The notes: a model not told the origin generated them from the letters alone. 8,203 nt of DNA from Rubrobacter sp. (GCA_013815575.1 JACDFX010000053.1:1-8203); one strand, 5' to 3'. Positions 1 through 6,580 are shown, numbered from the stretch's first letter. A program made the numbers and translations.

Positions 1-1044
1 GTCTCCGAGGCCGAGGGGATCGACGCCCAGTACTTCCCCGGCGGGCAGCTCCGGGTCGCCCGGGGGTCGGCCCAGGTGCCGGGAATAGAAGCCTCCTACG
101 AGTCTATGCGCGCCCTCGGCCTCGAAAAAGACCTGCGGTTGCTAGACGCGGAGGAGACCGCCAGGCGCGTCAGGATCACGGGCGCCGAGGGGGCACTTTA
201 CAGCCCGCACTGCGCGACCATCCACCCGGCGAGGCTCGCGCGCGGGCTCGCCCGGGCCGTCGAGAGGCTCGGGGGTGAGATCTTCGAGGGCACCCCCGTC
301 ACGGACTTCGAGACGGGTTCCAGTCCGCGGCTCGTAACAGAGGCGGGTGACGTGCGGGCGCGGACGGTCGTGCTCGCGGGTGAGGCCTACCTGGCGCGGC
401 TGCGCAAGCTGCGCCGGCAGGTGCTGCCCATCTACTCCCTGATCGTGCTGACCGAGCCCCTCTCGGAGGAGCAGTGGGCCGGGATCGGCTGGGAGGGCCG
501 CGAGTGTGTGGCCTCCAACCGCTACACAGTGGACTACCTCTCGCGTACCCCCGACGGACGCATACTCTTCGGGGGCCGCGGCGCCCCCTACCACTACGGC
601 TCCCGAATAGAAGACGAGTACGACCTGCACGATCCCACCCACGAATTGCTGCGCCGCACCGCGAAGGAGTGGTTCCCCGCGCTCGAAAACGCGCGGTTCA
701 CCCACGCGTGGGGGGGGCCGCTCGCCATGCCCCGGGACTGGATGCCGACGATGTCCTACGACCCGGCGGAGGGTGTGGCGACCGCGCGCGGCTACACGGG
801 GCAGGGTGTCGCGACCGCGAACCTCTCCGGGCAGACGCTGGCCGACCTGATCCTGGGCCGCGACACAAACGTAACCCGTCTGCCCACCGTCAACCACAAA
901 CCGCGCCCCTGGGAGCCCGAGCCGCTGCGCTGGCTCGGCGCCCGGTACGTGCAGCGGGGCCTGATGCGGGCGGACGACCGGGCTGAACGGACCGGGAAAC
1001 CCCCGACCGGCGAGACCCTCGCCGAAAGGCTCGGCAAACACTGA
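1..1044 (+). CDS. FAD-dependent oxidoreductase, DAO family (PuuB-like), 5'-truncated by window edge
   Basis: The frame is open from base 1 and ends at TGA 1042-1044, giving the last 347 residues; the N-terminal Rossmann FAD-binding segment lies upstream of the window. The product belongs to the DAO/glycine-oxidase superfamily, which oxidises C-N bonds with FAD and O2. Visible marks, numbered from the window edge, are a VVLAG strand near 123-127, FGGRGAPY at 190-197, AWGGP at 236-240, and the C-terminal FAD-contacting GYTGQGVATANLSG at 264-277 followed by LADLILGR. This pattern resembles gamma-glutamylputrescine oxidase PuuB and related uncharacterised actinobacterial oxidases. Its position before a polyamine importer and aldehyde dehydrogenase supports an amine substrate, but no glutamylputrescine synthetase is visible, so the substrate could be a free polyamine, a glutamylated one or another secondary amine. 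A GTG at 76 could be mistaken for the start, but homology-like sequence (GIDAQYFPGGQL) continues upstream of it. Family is well supported; substrate is inference. Confidence 0.85.
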   Translation, partial: VSEAEGIDAQYFPGGQLRVARGSAQVPGIEASYESMRALGLEKDLRLLDAEETARRVRITGAEGALYSPHCATIHPARLARGLARAVERLGGEIFEGTPVTDFETGSSPRLVTEAGDVRARTVVLAGEAYLARLRKLRRQVLPIYSLIVLTEPLSEEQWAGIGWEGRECVASNRYTVDYLSRTPDGRILFGGRGAPYHYGSRIEDEYDLHDPTHELLRRTAKEWFPALENARFTHAWGGPLAMPRDWMPTMSYDPAEGVATARGYTGQGVATANLSGQTLADLILGRDTNVTRLPTVNHKPRPWEPEPLRWLGARYVQRGLMRADDRAERTGKPPTGETLAERLGKH

Positions 1045-1164
1045 GAACCCCGCTTCCCGAAGACGAGTGCCCGCGACAGGAGGAGACCGGGTGAAGCAGA
1101 GTCCGATCAGAAGATCTGCCGACGCGGACCCGGTCTTCCCGCGCGGCGTCGTTGGGGCGGCTGG
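1045..1164 (+). other. 120-nt gap between the two oxidase genes; likely leader/regulatory region
   Basis: This is the only intergenic stretch longer than a few bases. It contains a strong Shine-Dalgarno, a 25-codon reading frame and inverted repeats (listed separately). I see no convincing sigma-70 -35/-10 pair and no hairpin followed by a T-run, so whether transcription starts, stops or passes through here cannot be decided from the sequence. If an internal promoter exists in the window, this is the most likely place. Confidence 0.5.
1082..1138 (+). promoter_or_regulatory. mRNA inverted repeat over the leader-ORF ribosome site and start codon
   Basis: Bases 1082-1092 can pair with 1128-1138 over 11 positions with one G-U pair (core GACCGGGT / ACCCGGTC). 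The helix would bury the last two G of the AGGAGG and the first two bases of the GTG start. Inside it, 1096-1100 (GCAGA) can pair with 1115-1119 (TCTGC). Competing helices are possible: 1123-1127 with 1139-1143, whose 11-nt loop is exactly 1128-1138, and 1120-1125 with 1146-1151. That layout could switch access to the ribosome site, but GC-rich DNA yields such pairings by chance, so this is a candidate only. Confidence 0.35.
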
Positions 1165-1168
1165 ATGA
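1091..1168 (+). CDS. putative 25-aa leader or coupling ORF before the monoamine oxidase
   Basis: A GTG at 1091 is preceded by AGGAGG at 1078-1083 (7-nt spacing) and opens a 25-codon frame reading MKQSPIRRSADADPVF then PRGVVGAAG. Its TGA (1166-1168) overlaps the ATG of the monoamine oxidase (1165-1167) in the classic ATGA arrangement. The oxidase start itself has only a weak GGGGCGG-like sequence before it, so ribosomes finishing this small frame could re-initiate on the oxidase. The peptide shows no recognisable domain, no membrane segment and no obvious run of regulatory codons. Alternatives are a chance reading frame beside a ribosome site, or the true N-terminus of the oxidase separated by a frameshift. 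The sequence shows the ribosome site and the overlap; function is inference. Confidence 0.4.
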   Translation: MKQSPIRRSADADPVFPRGVVGAAG

Positions 1169-2634
1169 CGGGCGGCCCGGCACGCAGAGACGAGACGGCG
1201 GAGGTCGTGGTGGTCGGCGCGGGGCTGGCCGGGCTCGTGGCGGCGCGGGAGCTCGAGGCCGCGGGGGCGTCGGTGGTCGTGATCGAGGCCAACGACAGGG
1301 TCGGCGGCAGGACGATGACCAGGCGCGTTGGTGGGGTCCCCGTGGAGATGGGCGGGCAGTGGATCGGGCCGGATCAACACCGCATTAACGTCCTCGCCGG
1401 GGAACTCGGCGTCGAGACTCTCCCCACGGAGGTTCCCGGACGAACAGTCTTCTACGAAGGCGGACGCCGCTCGGAATACGAGGAGGACGGAGAGGTTCCA
1501 TTCGGAGACCTCGGCGCCTCTCTCGAAGTTCAGGAAGCCTTTCAAGCTCTGAGCGAGCTTGCGAAGGGTGTGCCGGCCGGGGTGCCCTGGACGGCGGAGC
1601 GCGCGGCGGAGTGGGACGGGCAGACGCTCGAGACGTGGAAGCTCGCACACACGCACAGCGCGGGCGCGCGGTTCTACTTCGACCTCGCGGTGGAGTCGCT
1701 GTACGCCTGCGAGCCAAGGGACATCTCTCTGCTCGGCGTGCTCTCGGACATCGCCTCCTCTGGCGGCTTCGGGGGCCTCTTCGAGATAGAGGCTTCGGCG
1801 GAGGAGAACAGGTTCGTCGGCGGCGCGCAGGAGCTGTGCGTCAGGATGGCGCGGGAGGTCGAGGGGAGCGTGGTCCTCTCTTCTCCGGTGCGCCGGATCT
1901 CGCAGGACGGCGACGGGGTGCTCGTCGAGTCCGACACCGTCTCAGTCAGGGCGCGGGCGGTGATCATCACGGTGCCGCCAGCCCTGCGCGGACGCATCGA
2001 GTACGCGCCGGCGCTGCCGCCGGTGCACGACGGGCTCTCGCAGCGGATGCCGATGGGGGCCGTCATCAAGTGCCACGCCGTCTACGACGCGCCCTTCTGG
2101 CGCGGGGCGGGCCTGAACGGCCGGGCCGAGAGCGACGCGGGACCCTGCAAGGTCACCTGCGACAACTCGCCCCCCGGCGCGGACGCCGGCGTCCTGACGG
2201 GCTTTATTCTGGGCTCCGACGCCCGCGAATGGAGCCGGCGTTCGGTCGGAGAACGCAAGCAGGCGGTTCTGGAATGCTTCGCCCGGTACTTCGGGGAAGG
2301 GGCCCTCGACCCTCGCGGCTACGACGAGTGCGATTGGGGGGCTGAAGTCTACTCGCGGGGCGGTTACGCGGGGGTGCCGGTGCCCGGCTTTTACCTGGAC
2401 CACGGGCCCGCGCTGCAGGAGCCGGTGGGACGCGTCCACTGGGCCGGGACGGAGACCGCCGAGAGGTGGAACGGTTACATGGACGGGGCCGTAGAATCCG
2501 GGAGTCGGGCGGCGCGGGAGGTACTCTCGACGCTCCCGTCAGCAAACACGAGTTCCAGACCGGAAGGCACTTCGGGCGGGGAAAATTCTTCGAGAGGAAG
2601 GCCTCGCGTAGGGGCCACGGGCATAGGAGGCTAA
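1165..2634 (+). CDS. flavin monoamine oxidase (MAO family; candidate putrescine/polyamine oxidase)
   Basis: This 489-residue flavoenzyme oxidises primary amines to aldehydes with release of ammonia and peroxide. The N-terminal FAD site is clear: VVGAGLAGL at 16-24, the acidic end of strand 2 (IEAND, 40-44), GGRT at 47-50 and GGQW at 63-66. The catalytic-site lysine of MAO-B (Lys296) is matched by K302 in MGAVIKC. The C-terminal FAD motif is HWAGTETAERWNGYMDGAV (425-443), with Y401 and Y438 at the positions of the MAO aromatic cage. The cysteine that binds FAD covalently in human MAO is replaced by G400 in SRGGY, so FAD is predicted non-covalent, as in bacterial putrescine oxidases. After REVL (451-454) a Ser/Gly-rich tail of about 35 residues follows, with no membrane anchor. 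The only start codon available is ATG 1165, coupled to the small upstream frame. Placement directly before pot genes suggests a polyamine substrate; tyramine-type substrates remain possible. Confidence 0.88.
   Translation: MTGGPARRDETAEVVVVGAGLAGLVAARELEAAGASVVVIEANDRVGGRTMTRRVGGVPVEMGGQWIGPDQHRINVLAGELGVETLPTEVPGRTVFYEGGRRSEYEEDGEVPFGDLGASLEVQEAFQALSELAKGVPAGVPWTAERAAEWDGQTLETWKLAHTHSAGARFYFDLAVESLYACEPRDISLLGVLSDIASSGGFGGLFEIEASAEENRFVGGAQELCVRMAREVEGSVVLSSPVRRISQDGDGVLVESDTVSVRARAVIITVPPALRGRIEYAPALPPVHDGLSQRMPMGAVIKCHAVYDAPFWRGAGLNGRAESDAGPCKVTCDNSPPGADAGVLTGFILGSDAREWSRRSVGERKQAVLECFARYFGEGALDPRGYDECDWGAEVYSRGGYAGVPVPGFYLDHGPALQEPVGRVHWAGTETAERWNGYMDGAVESGSRAAREVLSTLPSANTSSRPEGTSGGENSSRGRPRVGATGIGG
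2625..2630 (+). promoter_or_regulatory. Shine-Dalgarno deciding the potA start
   Basis: A perfect AGGAGG ends 6 nt before GTG 2637, inside the last codons of the monoamine oxidase. The potA frame is open further upstream to 2466, but that part has no family-like sequence and overlaps the oxidase, so 2637 is the chosen start. Confidence 0.85.
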
Positions 2635-2636
2635 GG

Positions 2637-3761
2637 GTGGAAGACAGGCAGACCAGAGAACGCCCGCCGGGGACAAGAGACGCCGAGAGGGGCGTCGCCG
2701 TGCGGCTGGCCGGGATCACCAAGCGGTTCGGGGAGTTCGTGGCGGTGGACGACCTGAACCTGGACATCTACGAGGGCGAGTTCTTCTCGTTGCTGGGACC
2801 GAGCGGTTGCGGCAAGACGACGACGCTGCGCATGATCGCGGGCTTCGAGGAGCCAACCGAAGGCGAAATATCCGTCGCCGGTGAAGAGGTGCAGGGCGTC
2901 CCGCCCTACCGCAGGCCCGTCAACACCGTCTTCCAGTCCTACGCCATCTTCCCCCACCTCAACGTCTTCGACAACGTCGCCTTCGGCCTCCGCCGGGCAA
3001 AGGTACCAAGGGACGAGGTCGCCAGCAGGGTCACAGACGCCTGCGAGATGGTCCAGCTCGCAGGCTTCGAGAAACGAAAGCCGGGTATGCTCTCCGGCGG
3101 CCAGCAGCAGCGGGTGGCGCTCGCCCGGGCCCTCGTCAACCGCCCGAAGGTGCTCCTGCTCGACGAGCCGCTCGGCGCGCTCGACCTCAAACTCCGTAAA
3201 GAGATGCAGTTGGAGCTCAAGAGCCTGCAAGAAGAGGTCGGCATCACCTTCGTCTACGTCACCCACGACCAGGAAGAGGCGCTTACGATGAGCGACAGGA
3301 TCGCGGTGATGAACGAGGGCAAGGTCCAGCAACTCGCCGGCCCCACCACCCTCTACGAGACACCCGCCAACCGCTTCGTCGCCGGGTTTATCGGGCAGAC
3401 GAACGTTTTTTCGGGAACGGTCGAGGCGGCCGACGGCGACAGGGTTACGCTGCGGACGCGGGAGGGCTCTAGGGTCGAGGCCGTCGTTCGGGGGGAGACG
3501 GTTCCGAAGGAGTCTGAGGAGACCCACGTCGCGGTCAGGCCGGAGAAGGTCCGGTTCGGGGAGTCCGGGGACAACGTCTGCGCGGCGGAGGTAAAGCAGA
3601 TCGTCTACCTCGGCGCCAGCACACAGTACATCGTGAGGTTGGAGGGTGGCGGGAAGCTGGTGCTCTACCAGCAGAACGCCTTCGACGCCACGGGCCCCTC
3701 TGAGGGGGACGGGGTCTCGGTGGCGTGGGACGCGCAAAACTGTTTGGTATTGGAGGATTGA
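2637..3761 (+). CDS. potA: polyamine ABC transporter ATP-binding protein PotA
   Basis: This 374-residue protein is the ATPase that powers polyamine import from the cytoplasmic face of the membrane; its length is close to E. coli PotA (about 378). Motifs are complete: Walker A GPSGCGKT at 54-61, Q-loop Q100 in FQSYAIFPH, signature LSGGQQQR at 152-159, Walker B LLLDEP at 173-178 and switch H210 in VTHDQEEA. Residues from about 250 to 374 form the C-terminal TOBE-type regulatory region (VAVRPEKV at 298-305), typical of the PotA/MalK group. A charged leader of about 20 residues precedes the first beta strand. GTG 2637 is chosen because AGGAGG lies 6 nt upstream and only 2 nt separate it from the oxidase stop. 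It is followed by potD after 2 nt. The ATPase alone would not separate polyamine from other CUT1/MOI-type systems; the neighbouring PotD and PotC fix the assignment. Confidence 0.93.
   Translation: MEDRQTRERPPGTRDAERGVAVRLAGITKRFGEFVAVDDLNLDIYEGEFFSLLGPSGCGKTTTLRMIAGFEEPTEGEISVAGEEVQGVPPYRRPVNTVFQSYAIFPHLNVFDNVAFGLRRAKVPRDEVASRVTDACEMVQLAGFEKRKPGMLSGGQQQRVALARALVNRPKVLLLDEPLGALDLKLRKEMQLELKSLQEEVGITFVYVTHDQEEALTMSDRIAVMNEGKVQQLAGPTTLYETPANRFVAGFIGQTNVFSGTVEAADGDRVTLRTREGSRVEAVVRGETVPKESEETHVAVRPEKVRFGESGDNVCAAEVKQIVYLGASTQYIVRLEGGGKLVLYQQNAFDATGPSEGDGVSVAWDAQNCLVLED
3752..3756 (+). promoter_or_regulatory. Shine-Dalgarno deciding the potD start
   Basis: GGAGG lies within the last codons of potA, 7 nt before ATG 3764. 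An in-frame GTG at 3725 would add 13 residues ahead of a signal peptide that already begins properly with MKR, so 3764 is preferred. Confidence 0.85.
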
Positions 3762-3763
3762 GG

Positions 3764-4864
3764 ATGAAGAGGATCTCACGCGGAAGGTTCCTGAGAGCGC
3801 TTGGCGCGGCCGGGGTCGCCGGCTCGACGCTCTCCGTGCTGGCCTGCCAGCCGAACACGAGCGCCCAGGGCGGTGGCGGCGGGGGTGGCGGCCCGGAGGA
3901 GAAGGTACTCAACTTCTACAACTGGGCCGACTACGTCGCCGAGAGCACCGTGCCGGACTTCGCGAAACAGACGGGCATAAAGGTTACGCAGGACTTCTAC
4001 TCCTCAAACGAGGATCTCCTGGCGAAGTTGCAGGCCGGCGGCACGGGGTACGACGTCATCGTGCCGAGCGATTACATGGTTGAGATCATGATCAAGTCCG
4101 ACGTCTTGCAGAAGCTGGACATGGCCCAGATCCCGAACGCCAAGAACGTCGGCAAGGAGTACGAGGGCCTCTCCTACGACCCGAACAACGAGTACAGCCT
4201 CCCCTACCAGTGGGGCACGACCGGCATCCTCTACAACAAGAAGGAGATCGGCCAACTCCCCGAGTCCTGGGACCCCCTGTGGGACACGGAGTTCGAGGGC
4301 AAGATGTCCATGCTAAACGACACCAGGGAGACGTTCGGGGCGGCCCTCTACAAGATGGGCCTCTCCGTGAACACCACGGACACGGCGGAATTGCAAAAGG
4401 CCGCGGAAGAGCTCAAGAAGCAGAAGCCGCTGTTGCGCGGATACTTCGACTCGACGGAGGCACGCCCGCTCGTCCAGAACGGCGACCTCCTGCTCGGGCA
4501 CATCTTCAGCGGCGACGCCTTCCTGGCGCTCTCGGAGAACAGCGACCTCGACTACGTGGTCCCAAAGCCCGCCGCCACCCGCTGGACGGACAACATGTGC
4601 ATCCCGAACGGCGCCGAGCACCCGCAGAACGCCCACAAGCTTATCGACTACATTCTCGGCGCGCAGGCCGGGGCGACGCTCTCCAACTACACCTACTACA
4701 ACACCCCGAACGCCGCCGCCCTGCCGAAGATAGACGGCGCCCTCAAGAACCTTCCGGGCTACGTCCTGCCGGACAAGGTCTTCGGGCGTTTGCAAGTCAT
4801 AGCGGACCCGGGCGAGGCCACGCGCGAGTACGAGCGGCTCTTCACCGAAGTGAAGAGCTCCTGA
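3764..4864 (+). CDS. potD: polyamine-binding lipoprotein PotD (ABC transporter substrate-binding protein)
   Basis: This 366-residue binding protein captures polyamines outside the membrane and hands them to PotB/PotC. The N-terminus is an export signal: basic MKRISRGR, hydrophobic 9-27, and a lipobox-like VLAC with Cys28 as the likely lipidated residue. A linker with eight consecutive glycines (36-43) follows, then the PotD/PotF fold from LNFYNWADYV (49-58). By recalled E. coli PotD numbering, ligand residues appear kept: W54 and Y57 (Trp34, Tyr37), Y104 (Tyr85), D186 and E189 in NDTRE (Asp168, Glu171), W274 and D276 in RWTDN (Trp255, Asp257), Y311 or Y312 (Tyr293) and probably Q344 (Gln327). 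F248 stands where PotD has Trp229, and D251 matches PotF Asp247. The conserved acidic residues strongly favour a polyamine over a sugar or neutral ligand. The choice between putrescine and spermidine is uncertain. Confidence 0.93.
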   Translation: MKRISRGRFLRALGAAGVAGSTLSVLACQPNTSAQGGGGGGGGPEEKVLNFYNWADYVAESTVPDFAKQTGIKVTQDFYSSNEDLLAKLQAGGTGYDVIVPSDYMVEIMIKSDVLQKLDMAQIPNAKNVGKEYEGLSYDPNNEYSLPYQWGTTGILYNKKEIGQLPESWDPLWDTEFEGKMSMLNDTRETFGAALYKMGLSVNTTDTAELQKAAEELKKQKPLLRGYFDSTEARPLVQNGDLLLGHIFSGDAFLALSENSDLDYVVPKPAATRWTDNMCIPNGAEHPQNAHKLIDYILGAQAGATLSNYTYYNTPNAAALPKIDGALKNLPGYVLPDKVFGRLQVIADPGEATREYERLFTEVKSS

Positions 4865-4865
4865 T

Positions 4866-5732
4866 ATGAGAGAGCGCGTGGCGAAGGGTTGGTCCGCGGG
4901 GCTCGCGGCGCTGCTGGCGCCCGTCACGCTCTGGCTCGGGGCGTTCTTCCTCATACCGCTGCTCTTTATCGTGGCCTTCTCGTTCGGGACGAGCGAAGTC
5001 TACGGCGGCATCACTTTAGGCTTCAACCCCGGCAACTACCTCAAAGTTTTCGATCCGCTCTACCTGAAGATCATCGTCCGCTCGCTAGGTATTGCGGCGC
5101 TGACGACGCTGATCTGCTTTTTGCTCGGGTATCCGCTGGCGTACTTTATAGTCTTCAAGGGCAGGAGGTGGCGTAACGCCCTCGTCTTGCTCGTCATGGT
5201 CCCGTTCTGGACGAGCTTGCTGATCCGGGCCTACGCCTGGGTCGTGATCCTCGGCGGCAACGGCATCGCCAACAAGACCCTTCAGTTCCTCGGCATAACC
5301 GACGGCCCCGTGAACCTCATCTTTACCCCGGAGGCGGTCCTGATGGGTATGACTTACTCGTACCTGCCGTTCATGGTCCTGCCGCTCTACGCCGCCCTCG
5401 AAAAGTTCGACGTAAGGCTCAAGGAGGCCGGAAAGGATCTTGGGGCGAGCCGGTGGCAGACTTTCTTGCGGGTAACGTTCCCCCTGAGCCTGCCGGGCGT
5501 GATCGCGGGCAGCATCCTGGTTTTTATACCTTCGGCGGGGGAGTTCGTTATTCCCGACCTGCTCGGTGGCTCGCAGACGGTGATGACGGGGAACCTGATC
5601 CAGAACCAGTTCCTCCAGTCCAGAGACTGGGCCTTCGGCAGCGCCCTCTCGGTCCTACTCGCCGTCCTGCTGCTCGGCGCCATAATGTTCTACATCCGCC
5701 GCGTCGGCACGGATAAGCTGGAAGGAGTCTAA
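4866..5732 (+). CDS. potB: polyamine ABC transporter permease PotB
   Basis: This 288-residue inner-membrane permease forms half of the translocation channel with PotC. About six hydrophobic segments are visible, near 13-41, 70-97, 105-129, 154-177, 210-232 and 257-277. The cytoplasmic EAA loop that docks on PotA is at 187-206 (EAGKDLGAS, then FLRVTFP), followed by the usual LPGVIAGS. Phrases such as PFWTSLLIRAYAW (113-125) and SAGEFVIPDLLGG (223-235) are characteristic of PotB/PotH rather than of sugar permeases. ATG 4866 follows the potD stop with one intervening base (TGA-T-ATG) and has no clear Shine-Dalgarno, so translation is probably coupled to potD; GTG 4878, in frame, is a weaker alternative start. 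Confidence 0.93.
   Translation: MRERVAKGWSAGLAALLAPVTLWLGAFFLIPLLFIVAFSFGTSEVYGGITLGFNPGNYLKVFDPLYLKIIVRSLGIAALTTLICFLLGYPLAYFIVFKGRRWRNALVLLVMVPFWTSLLIRAYAWVVILGGNGIANKTLQFLGITDGPVNLIFTPEAVLMGMTYSYLPFMVLPLYAALEKFDVRLKEAGKDLGASRWQTFLRVTFPLSLPGVIAGSILVFIPSAGEFVIPDLLGGSQTVMTGNLIQNQFLQSRDWAFGSALSVLLAVLLLGAIMFYIRRVGTDKLEGV
5722..5727 (+). promoter_or_regulatory. Shine-Dalgarno for potC inside the end of potB
   Basis: AAGGAG ends 5 nt before ATG 5733, which directly abuts the potB stop TAA (5730-5732). The arrangement supports ATG 5733 as the start and coupled synthesis of the two permeases in similar amounts. Confidence 0.75.
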
Positions 5733-6572
5733 ATGGCCGCGACAACGCCTAAAGGCTCCCGCAAGGGTACGATGGGCGGGCTGCCGGACTGGGGCCTGCT
5801 CCTGGGCTCCGTGCTGGTCTACCTGTTCCTCTACGCGCCCATAGCGGTCCTCATCTTCTTCTCTTTCAACTCTACGCGAAGCACGCAGGTCTGGACGGGG
5901 TTCTCCTTAGAGTGGTACGGGCAGCTCTTGAGCGACCCGACGATACTCCAGGCCTTGAGGACGTCGCTCACGGTCGGCGTCATCGCGACGCTCATCGCGA
6001 CCGTTATAGGGACGATGACGGCGCTCGCCCTCTCGCGCCACAGCTTCCGGGGGAGGGCGGTCGCCGACACGGCGATCTACGCCGCGACGGTGATGCCCGA
6101 GATCGTGGTCGGGGTGAGCCTGCTGGTCTTTTTCGTCAGCGTATTCGTTCCCATGGGGATCCAGCTGGGCATTACGACCATCGTTATTGCGCACGTCGCG
6201 TTCACGATCTCCTTCGTCACGATCGTCGTGCGGGCACGACTGTCCGGCATGGACCGCTCGGTCGAGGAGGCGGCGCAGGACCTCGGGGCGAGCCCGGTGC
6301 AGACTTTCTTCCGGGTAACGCTGCCGCTTATCCTGCCTGGTGTGATGGCGGGGGCTCTGCTCGCGTTCACGCTCTCGTTCGACGACTTTGTCATAACGTT
6401 CTTTATCTCGGGCGTCGGTTCGAGCACGTTGCCGCTCAAGATCTACTCGATGATCAAGTTCGGTGTCTCCCCGGTCATCAACGCGCTTTCGACTGTGGTG
6501 CTGGTGGCGACGCTGTTCTTGATCTTCGGCGGCAGCCGCCTCCTCGTCCGCAAGGAGAACGCCCAGGAATAG
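5733..6572 (+). CDS. potC: polyamine ABC transporter permease PotC
   Basis: This 279-residue inner-membrane permease is the partner of PotB. Hydrophobic segments lie near 20-45, 77-100, 112-140, 147-167, 201-226 and 250-269. The EAA loop that contacts PotA is at 179-198 (EAAQDLGAS, then FFRVTLP), followed by LPGVMAGAL. The stretch LSFDDFVITFF (214-224) and LPLKIYSMIKFGVSP (233-247) are hallmark PotC/PotI sequences and strongly support polyamine transport over other binding-protein-dependent permeases. The start abuts the potB stop with no gap. The last codons are followed after 8 nt by the aldehyde dehydrogenase, whose ribosome site begins at the potC stop. Nothing suggests truncation. Confidence 0.94.
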   Translation: MAATTPKGSRKGTMGGLPDWGLLLGSVLVYLFLYAPIAVLIFFSFNSTRSTQVWTGFSLEWYGQLLSDPTILQALRTSLTVGVIATLIATVIGTMTALALSRHSFRGRAVADTAIYAATVMPEIVVGVSLLVFFVSVFVPMGIQLGITTIVIAHVAFTISFVTIVVRARLSGMDRSVEEAAQDLGASPVQTFFRVTLPLILPGVMAGALLAFTLSFDDFVITFFISGVGSSTLPLKIYSMIKFGVSPVINALSTVVLVATLFLIFGGSRLLVRKENAQE

Positions 6573-6576
6573 GAGA
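6571..6576 (+). promoter_or_regulatory. Shine-Dalgarno supporting a TTG start for the aldehyde dehydrogenase
   Basis: AGGAGA overlaps the potC TAG stop and ends 4 nt before TTG 6581. The dehydrogenase frame stays open far upstream through potC (to 5912), but that part is an out-of-frame shadow of a clear permease gene. The family N-terminus (RVVNPATEDLI) begins a few codons after the TTG. Confidence 0.8.
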
Positions 6577-6580
6577 AGAT

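Noticed and set aside
1021..1035. GCCGA-loop-TCGGC hairpin at the end of the first gene as a terminator
   Set aside because: It is only 5 bp, lies inside the coding region and is followed by AAACACTGAG rather than a T-run.
1042..1164. Possible read-through fusion of the DAO oxidase to the monoamine oxidase
   Set aside because: Both genes are in the same frame and no stop lies between the TGA at 1042-1044 and ATG 1165, but the linker looks like non-coding sequence and open frames are common in such GC-rich DNA; no recoding signal is visible.
1385..1560. Stretch of the monoamine oxidase with somewhat less GC-rich codons, as a possible transferred segment
   Set aside because: The shift is slight and short, and the protein sequence continues normally across it; it is within ordinary variation.
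142..1656. Long open frame of 504 codons on the - strand across both oxidase genes
   Set aside because: It lies opposite two well-supported flavoenzyme genes, is rich in Arg, Pro, Gly and His as expected from GC-rich antisense frames, and shows no recognisable domain.
2466..2636. Earlier GTG start for potA overlapping the monoamine oxidase
   Set aside because: The added 57 residues are basic, Gly/Arg-rich and unlike any ABC ATPase N-terminus, and the start has a much weaker ribosome site than GTG 2637.
2631..3779. 382-codon open frame on the - strand opposite potA
   Set aside because: It mirrors the whole of potA, has the composition of an antisense shadow and no family-like motif; potA itself has every ABC ATPase motif.
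5912..6580. Apparent N-terminal extension of the aldehyde dehydrogenase running through potC
   Set aside because: This stretch is out of frame with the clear PotC coding sequence and encodes Arg/Gly/Asp-rich low-information protein; the ribosome site at 6571-6576 and the family N-terminus place the start at 6581.
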